64,000 nt of DNA from Atriophallophorus winterbourni (lineage: Eukaryota; Platyhelminthes; Trematoda; Plagiorchiida; Microphallidae), in assembly GCA_013407085.1 (NCBI GenBank), contig JACCGJ010001899.1, forward strand, positions 174,316 through 238,315, read 5' to 3'. Positions 58,967 to 64,000 of this stretch are shown piece by piece; position 1 is the first letter of the stretch; each line of letters begins with the position of its first letter. The notes below the pieces were generated by a model that worked only from the letters and a program-made list of their open reading frames with translations, ran no database searches and was not told the DNA's origin. The position numbers and the translations under genes were made by a program.

Positions 58967-59346
58967 CTAATAACGGATATTTTGTATCGTCTTTTTTATG
59001 TATTTGGACCTTTGAAATCGGAATTCGAACGCGTTGTTATTCGCTGTTGGATTGTTGTGTTTGAAATGCACTAGTTTCAAATATGGTAAACATGAGCGCA
59101 TCCATATATTTGTATGTAATATTACAAACACAATTGCCTTTTTAACCATAAATATCGCATTTTCTATCTTGAATCTTTAACAAAATCTGCCGATTAGTGC
59201 GCGTAAAATCGAACGTAAACCTTAGCCCACATGTTCATAGCAGCCTTTTTAATTAACGCAAAACTTTACAACTCAGCTCTTTAACCAAACCGCCTTTTAA
59301 GAACTTACGGTACATTAAATGCAAAAAGAAATGCAAACATACTTAC

Positions 59347-59355
59347 CTGGTTCAC
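59347..59355 (-). CDS. candidate 9-nt micro-exon (EP)
   Basis: TTTATATCCGTCCAAG / 9 nt / GTAAGTATG. One codon differs from the 29,086 copy (V to E). Confidence 0.42.
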
Positions 59356-61309
59356 CTTGGACGGATATAAAGTTGATTATAGAAATTAGAATCATGTTAT
59401 TTTACCTATACCAATTGTTACAGGTTATAATATGATAATCTAATTTCAATCTGATTTAATCTGATAAAAACGAAATGCTGTGTCATTACTTAGAAATTTA
59501 ACTGATTGTAACATAAGCAAAACTTCGTTCTTTGAAGTAGCAAGTTTTGCCTTCCGAAATAAATTATTTTTTATTAACCATGGTGATGGAGAGTGCATTT
59601 CCGATTAATAAACTTGTCTTTGTTCAAATTGACTATCTCGCGAACTCAACGTATATTATTGTTTCTAATCGTCTAACGTTCTGCAAGAGTAATTTATATT
59701 ATTTTTGGCAAAATTTTGCATCATTACTTGAAACTATTATAAACAGACATGCAAACACCTTAACTTGATCATTTTCATCAACATACGATGGCTTTCTCAC
59801 ATTGCTAATAGGAATTCAAAGAAATTCCCTATATTGCACGAAACATTGTTTCATTTATTTCGATTTGGATAAAAAAACGTCGTTCCCCCAGTGAAAGTTG
59901 CTCACAAGCATGAACGATTGGGCGAGTGCGGAAGATATTAAATGATGCAACCGTAAATTTCACATAGAATGTTTTAATCATTTATACAGATTCAAATAAC
60001 TTTGACTCCTGAACGATATAAAGGAACAGAACATTTATAGGAAACCGTAGAAAATTATCAGAAACTACCTTATCTAACGTTTAATTTATCATTATTATTT
60101 TGAAAAGCGTATCTCGATTAAGGCAGAGTGCCGCGCGGGCATATCCTGTACTTGTGCTAAGATACAGCCAAGATTTTATGGTCTAGTGGTTCGGATATCC
60201 GTACATCATAATTTACGTAAACGTTGTATTGTCCACGAAATCCATATCATCAGCGGCCTATCGCATGCGTCGTTATTCGGATCAAAACGTTTTCTTGGAA
60301 AAACCAATGTTTGCAGTCCGCTTCTAAACGACACGTATGCTTCGCACAAACGGTCAAGAGAAAACAAACTGCAATGGAGTGTGCAAAATATTTGCCATTT
60401 CGGCATTTAGCTCTCATACACGCTCAAAGAGGGGCGTGGATCATACTTTTGAAGAAAAGAACAAATCTGTCTGGATTCGTGTTGATTAAACACGCGCTTC
60501 TCTCCGCTATACAGATTGCGGTGGATATATGAACATTTCTTACACAATCATGTAATATAATAATAACCACATATATAAACCCGAAACCAAACTATTCTTC
60601 CCACCATGGGTGCAAAAATATATTTTACTTTGAGCTTTTCATATCGTTTTTCAATAATTGGAGGATTCATTTTTATTATACAACACAACGGTTGTATGTG
60701 GTATTTATGAAAATATATGTAAAATATAAAAGTATTAAATGAATAGTGAATATTAAAAATGATATTTGTTGTCATGTGTAAGCCAAACTACGCCATGCCG
60801 GAAGATAGCACCATTTGTTGGAGTAGGGTTTTCCAAAGAAATTTAGCATATATGGTAAACAAGTAGGGATTACATTTAATAACAAAATCGTGAGACGTAA
60901 ATGGATAACGTATATCCCAGTTTCATTTCCATAACACAAACATCAAACATGTGTATAAGTTGATGTCCTTCGGCAGAATAATATTGATTCTTATTCTCAT
61001 TTTGGTGAATTCACACACACCCAGATTTTGGATTCGTTCGGTCTACAAACCATTATGAAATCCCGTTACTGATTTCGGTGCTCTGTGATATATTTTATCA
61101 TTGAAAGCGATATGTTTTCAACTTTAAGTAGCAGATTCCTCTTCTGCATATTTTGTCATATGGTGAACGAATTATTATCATACGACAGACTGCTAGCAAT
61201 CCATTGGCGTGTCAATATATATGTTGTGGCAGTTCTCGTGCTCTCCACGTATTCACTATTCCATACTTCAACTAACTCCATATAATATTTTCATTTCATA
61301 TTAGATATG

Positions 61310-62512
61310 ATGGACCGTTTTGAACATCAAAGGGTTCATGTCAGGCAAACGTCACTGAAATTATTTGGTCAATATGTTCATATCATCCGCTAAGAACACC
61401 AATCTGGAAGATTGTTTACGAGAATCCACGTTACATGATCTCACTAATAACAATAAATTGTGTCACGAAAGGATTATTTGCTGCGCTATATCGGCAGCTT
61501 CTATTAAATATGTGTAACAAAAATGGAAATTTGAATGTTGTTGGCCTCCTTCGGTCGATGTCGACCATAGATGTTCTTCACATCGCATGAATTTCATGTT
61601 TTGCAGCTTCTTGAATGACTAAACATACCGATTCGAGAGGAACAATCTCTCCCGCAGCGCTTGCAACGTTATTAAGAAATCTGTTTTATTGCATCAGTTG
61701 CACACTGGCGGAGTGATCTGCTTTCCGCAGCCAAAATCTGTATTCGCTTCTCCCCCGTTTGTAGACGACGATTTACACAATACCTCAAAAGTGAGCGGTC
61801 AAGAGCAAGTTTTTCCGAGCTTGCGGGTTCGATGTCAAGAGATTTCATATGTCTTTTGCAAACATCTTTGTATCGCACGTGCGGTTTGATTAATGGTCGA
61901 CTTCTTAATTGCAACTCACCGTAGAGCAGATCTTTCGAAATACAACCATTTTCCATTCTATAGACATGACCTATCCACCGCTGACGGCGCTGACGTAATA
62001 GGGTGAACATGCTCCGTAGACCACCTTTCGATAGCACTTTAGCGTTAGTCACTCTGTCCATCCACGATATGTTCACGATACGACGGATGCTTCGTAGATG
62101 GAAAGCATTCAGCTTCCGTTCGTGTCTTGCATGGGTGGTCCAGGTTTCACTGCCGTTTAGTAAACCAGTTAGTGCATACGCGCTGTATACTATCATCTTT
62201 GTTTTTTACAGTCATCTTCCGGTTACCACAAACACGAGAGTTCAATCGGGACAAAATGACAGCTGCTCTGCAAATCTGCTCATCAATCTTCGTTTTTAGC
62301 AAGAGGTAATCCGCAATGGGTAAACTAAGATATGTGAAATGATGTAGTAGTTCAAACTGACAGTTTTCAACAGTGATGATTGGTGGCGATACAGTCCCTT
62401 CACCAAGGACTTTAGTCTTGCTCATGCTAATTGTTAGACCAAAGTCTTTGCATGCGGACGAAATGCCGTTTATTAGCAAATGTAAGTTCTCTTGGGAGTG
62501 AGCAATCAAGGT
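61310..62512 (-). mobile_element. LINE copy 9, 3' part only
   Basis: C-terminal frame 61,672-62,196 and RT end 62,147-62,521. Truncated at the same base as copy 6. Confidence 0.9.
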
Positions 62513-63545
62513 GAATATCATTCCCTAAATCGTGATTCAGCGTTTGTGGAGCAAGTTTTAGATACGGGTCAAAGCTCTGTTTAAGACAATGTTGAAATAT
62601 TGACACTGGGTAGTAAACATCATTCTATTTTTAGTCAGATTAGAAAACGGCATTGGCAAATGTAAATATTTGTTAACCTAATTACTAGTTGATTTGATAT
62701 TCTTTGTCTTCGAAACCTATCAACATTAGCGCCATTTTTTTACAAATGTATGGCGCTGTGATCACTTTTAATGTATGGACCGGGATACAAAATACCTATA
62801 AAATTGAACACTGGTCCTAGTCATTCATACAAAACGTTAAACAACATAGGCGTAATAGAAATGTTCAGGCTGTAAGTTAAACATAGTCATACGGGTTGAC
62901 CACCACTTAGTATATTACCTTTTACTGACACGTTTTTCCTAAAACCGATCTATCTGATGGCACTCACATTTGTCAGCATTATGAATACACGATAGGTCTT
63001 AAACATAAACCAGTTGATTTTTATGTCATTTGCCAAAATGTTGTGAGTGCACGAACGAATGATGATGACACCCATGCTCCGCTTACAAACGTGATAGCTC
63101 ACTAAGTCTCAGTCAGAGGTGCACCACAAGTTCATATAACGGTGCAACGGAACGAAATTCGGTTATTGTATGAATCGTTTATCTTTTCAAAAGAAAGGTG
63201 TTCAAGGTTTCTCAAACGTTGAGAGAAAAACAATATTTATTTGCTTGCAACGTGGCGAACAAGTGCACCAACGATTCAGCTATATGCTTCAATATGGTTA
63301 AATTGATTCAGGTTAGACTATTACCAATGCGCTTAATACATTCGTGCAGAAGTGTTATATAAATCTTGATATCTTTCCGTTGGTAATTTACTGTGCAATA
63401 TATCAATAATACTAATTATTGCTTTGAATAAATTGTAAGACATTTTACATAATTTAGGCTTATCACTAAATGCATTATTGGAAAAGTATCATTATTAAAC
63501 AGCGGCGCAAACGCGCAATTTATCTTAATCTTTATCTATTTCAAG
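62513..63545. repeat. block C copy without the 907-bp expansion
   Basis: Parallel to 39,693-40,795. Contains a deleted copy of the 360-nt frame (about 62.78-63.10 kb, about 25 nt missing after TTTACTGAC) and the homologue of the 129-nt exon near 63.2 kb, broken by stops. Confidence 0.7.
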
Positions 63546-63659
63546 CACTTGCGGACCCTGATCCTAACGTCCTCTCCTAATGACTACAAACAGCACGAAA
63601 CCTGTCGAGCAACGTGTGTGATTGATGGAGATGCATGCAAGTGTGCTTTTAGTTCATGA
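63546..63659 (+). CDS. candidate cysteine-rich terminal exon, copy 5
   Basis: Acceptor TTTATCTATTTCAAG; 37 codons and TGA, matching copy 1 apart from two residues (YPNE to SPND). The conserved cysteine end is intact. Confidence 0.4.
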   Translation, partial: HLRTLILTSSPNDYKQHETCRATCVIDGDACKCAFSS

Positions 63660-63752
63660 TAATGTGTTCAAATGGATTCGACTTAAAAGTTAGATCATGA
63701 GATTCAACAGGTTATTCGTACAACGTCATCCAACGCTGTCTAATATACTTAC

Positions 63753-63779
63753 TTGTTGATGTTTCAGGTCTAACGCCAT
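63753..63779 (-). CDS. 27-nt micro-exon, type b (GVRPETST)
   Basis: TTGCTGTTTTTCTAG / 27 nt / GTAAGTATATTAG. Open in the family phase; one residue group differs from 43,696. Confidence 0.72.
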
Positions 63780-64000
63780 CTAGAAAAACAGCAAAAAACA
63801 ATACGAAAATAATTATTTTGTATTTCTCAATTTATCCTAATGTTCATATATAATTTAACATTAGAAATTACTTAAAATTTTTAAAACATGGGTCTCATAA
63901 AGTTTCCACTGTTGAAACGATTTAATATTACTTATGGCATTCCATATGGATTAAAGTTTGTTTGCTATATAAACTGCATGAATAATGTACATATTCATAA

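Larger units (their letters stand above)
58730..62512. repeat. segmental duplication, second copy of 36,160-39,692
   Basis: Begins at a chimeric junction. The left side is block A (ATTCAGTCGAATAATG) and the right side is block B (TAAATAAATACACGCAG), consistent with unequal crossing-over at sequence shared by both blocks. Confidence 0.85.

Noticed and set aside
1..64000. CRISPR arrays, prokaryotic operons, tRNA or rRNA genes
   Set aside because: No spaced direct repeats of CRISPR size, no tRNA-like cloverleaf and no rRNA motif noticed; coding style is eukaryotic throughout.

Overview
The window is nuclear DNA of an animal. It is AT-rich, has no operons or ribosome-binding sites, carries many copies of an APE-endonuclease non-LTR retrotransposon (LINE, RTE-like), and shows eukaryotic splice signals. 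No long intact gene, tRNA or rRNA is visible. A parasitic flatworm (trematode, perhaps schistosome-like) is my best guess. It rests mainly on the micro-exon pattern below and is not proven.

Layout: almost everything from about 3.3 kb to the right end consists of 3-5 kb blocks repeated in tandem and in shuffled order. I call them A (candidate three-exon gene, 24-nt exon, 27-nt exon, TATTA microsatellite), B (18-nt, 24-nt and 9-nt exon candidates plus flank) and C (plus-strand relics and the 907-bp repeat). Each A/B junction carries the LINE on the minus strand. Nine LINE copies lie at about 6.8-10.9, 11.8-13.9, 20.0-22.2, 23.9-25.3, 31.0-33.2, 38.5-39.7, 46.3-50.1, 55.9-58.1 and 61.3-62.5 kb. 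Several share the same internal deletion or breakpoint, so they spread by segmental duplication rather than by fresh insertion. Two long stretches, 28.1-33.6 and 53.0-58.5 kb, are nearly identical. Positions 1-3,300 hold the most diverged copy.

Main discovery: on the minus strand there are repeated 27-nt and 24-nt segments with a strong 3' splice site on one side and GTAAG or GTTAG on the other. All lengths are multiples of 3, and all are open in one common phase (two bases complete the previous codon, one base begins the next). In the two groups of 27-nt exons with many copies, the other two frames contain stops. Their interiors differ by about 30-37% between paralogues while the adjoining introns differ by only a few percent. 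This is the pattern of a micro-exon gene (MEG) family under diversifying selection, as known from parasitic flatworms. Shorter candidates (9, 18 and a second 24 nt) fit the same phase but are weaker.

A second minus-strand candidate, in block A, has a cysteine-rich exon, a 45-nt exon and a last exon ending in a hydrophobic tail, all joined in phase 0. Its layout recalls a GPI-anchored Ly6/CD59-like protein. On the plus strand, block C holds a 360-nt reading frame of constant length with scattered stops, a 129-nt symmetric exon and a short cysteine-rich terminal exon inside a 907-bp repeat. The region looks like a dynamic, mostly decayed cluster of secreted or surface protein genes and their relics, expanded by unequal crossing-over and riddled with one LINE lineage.
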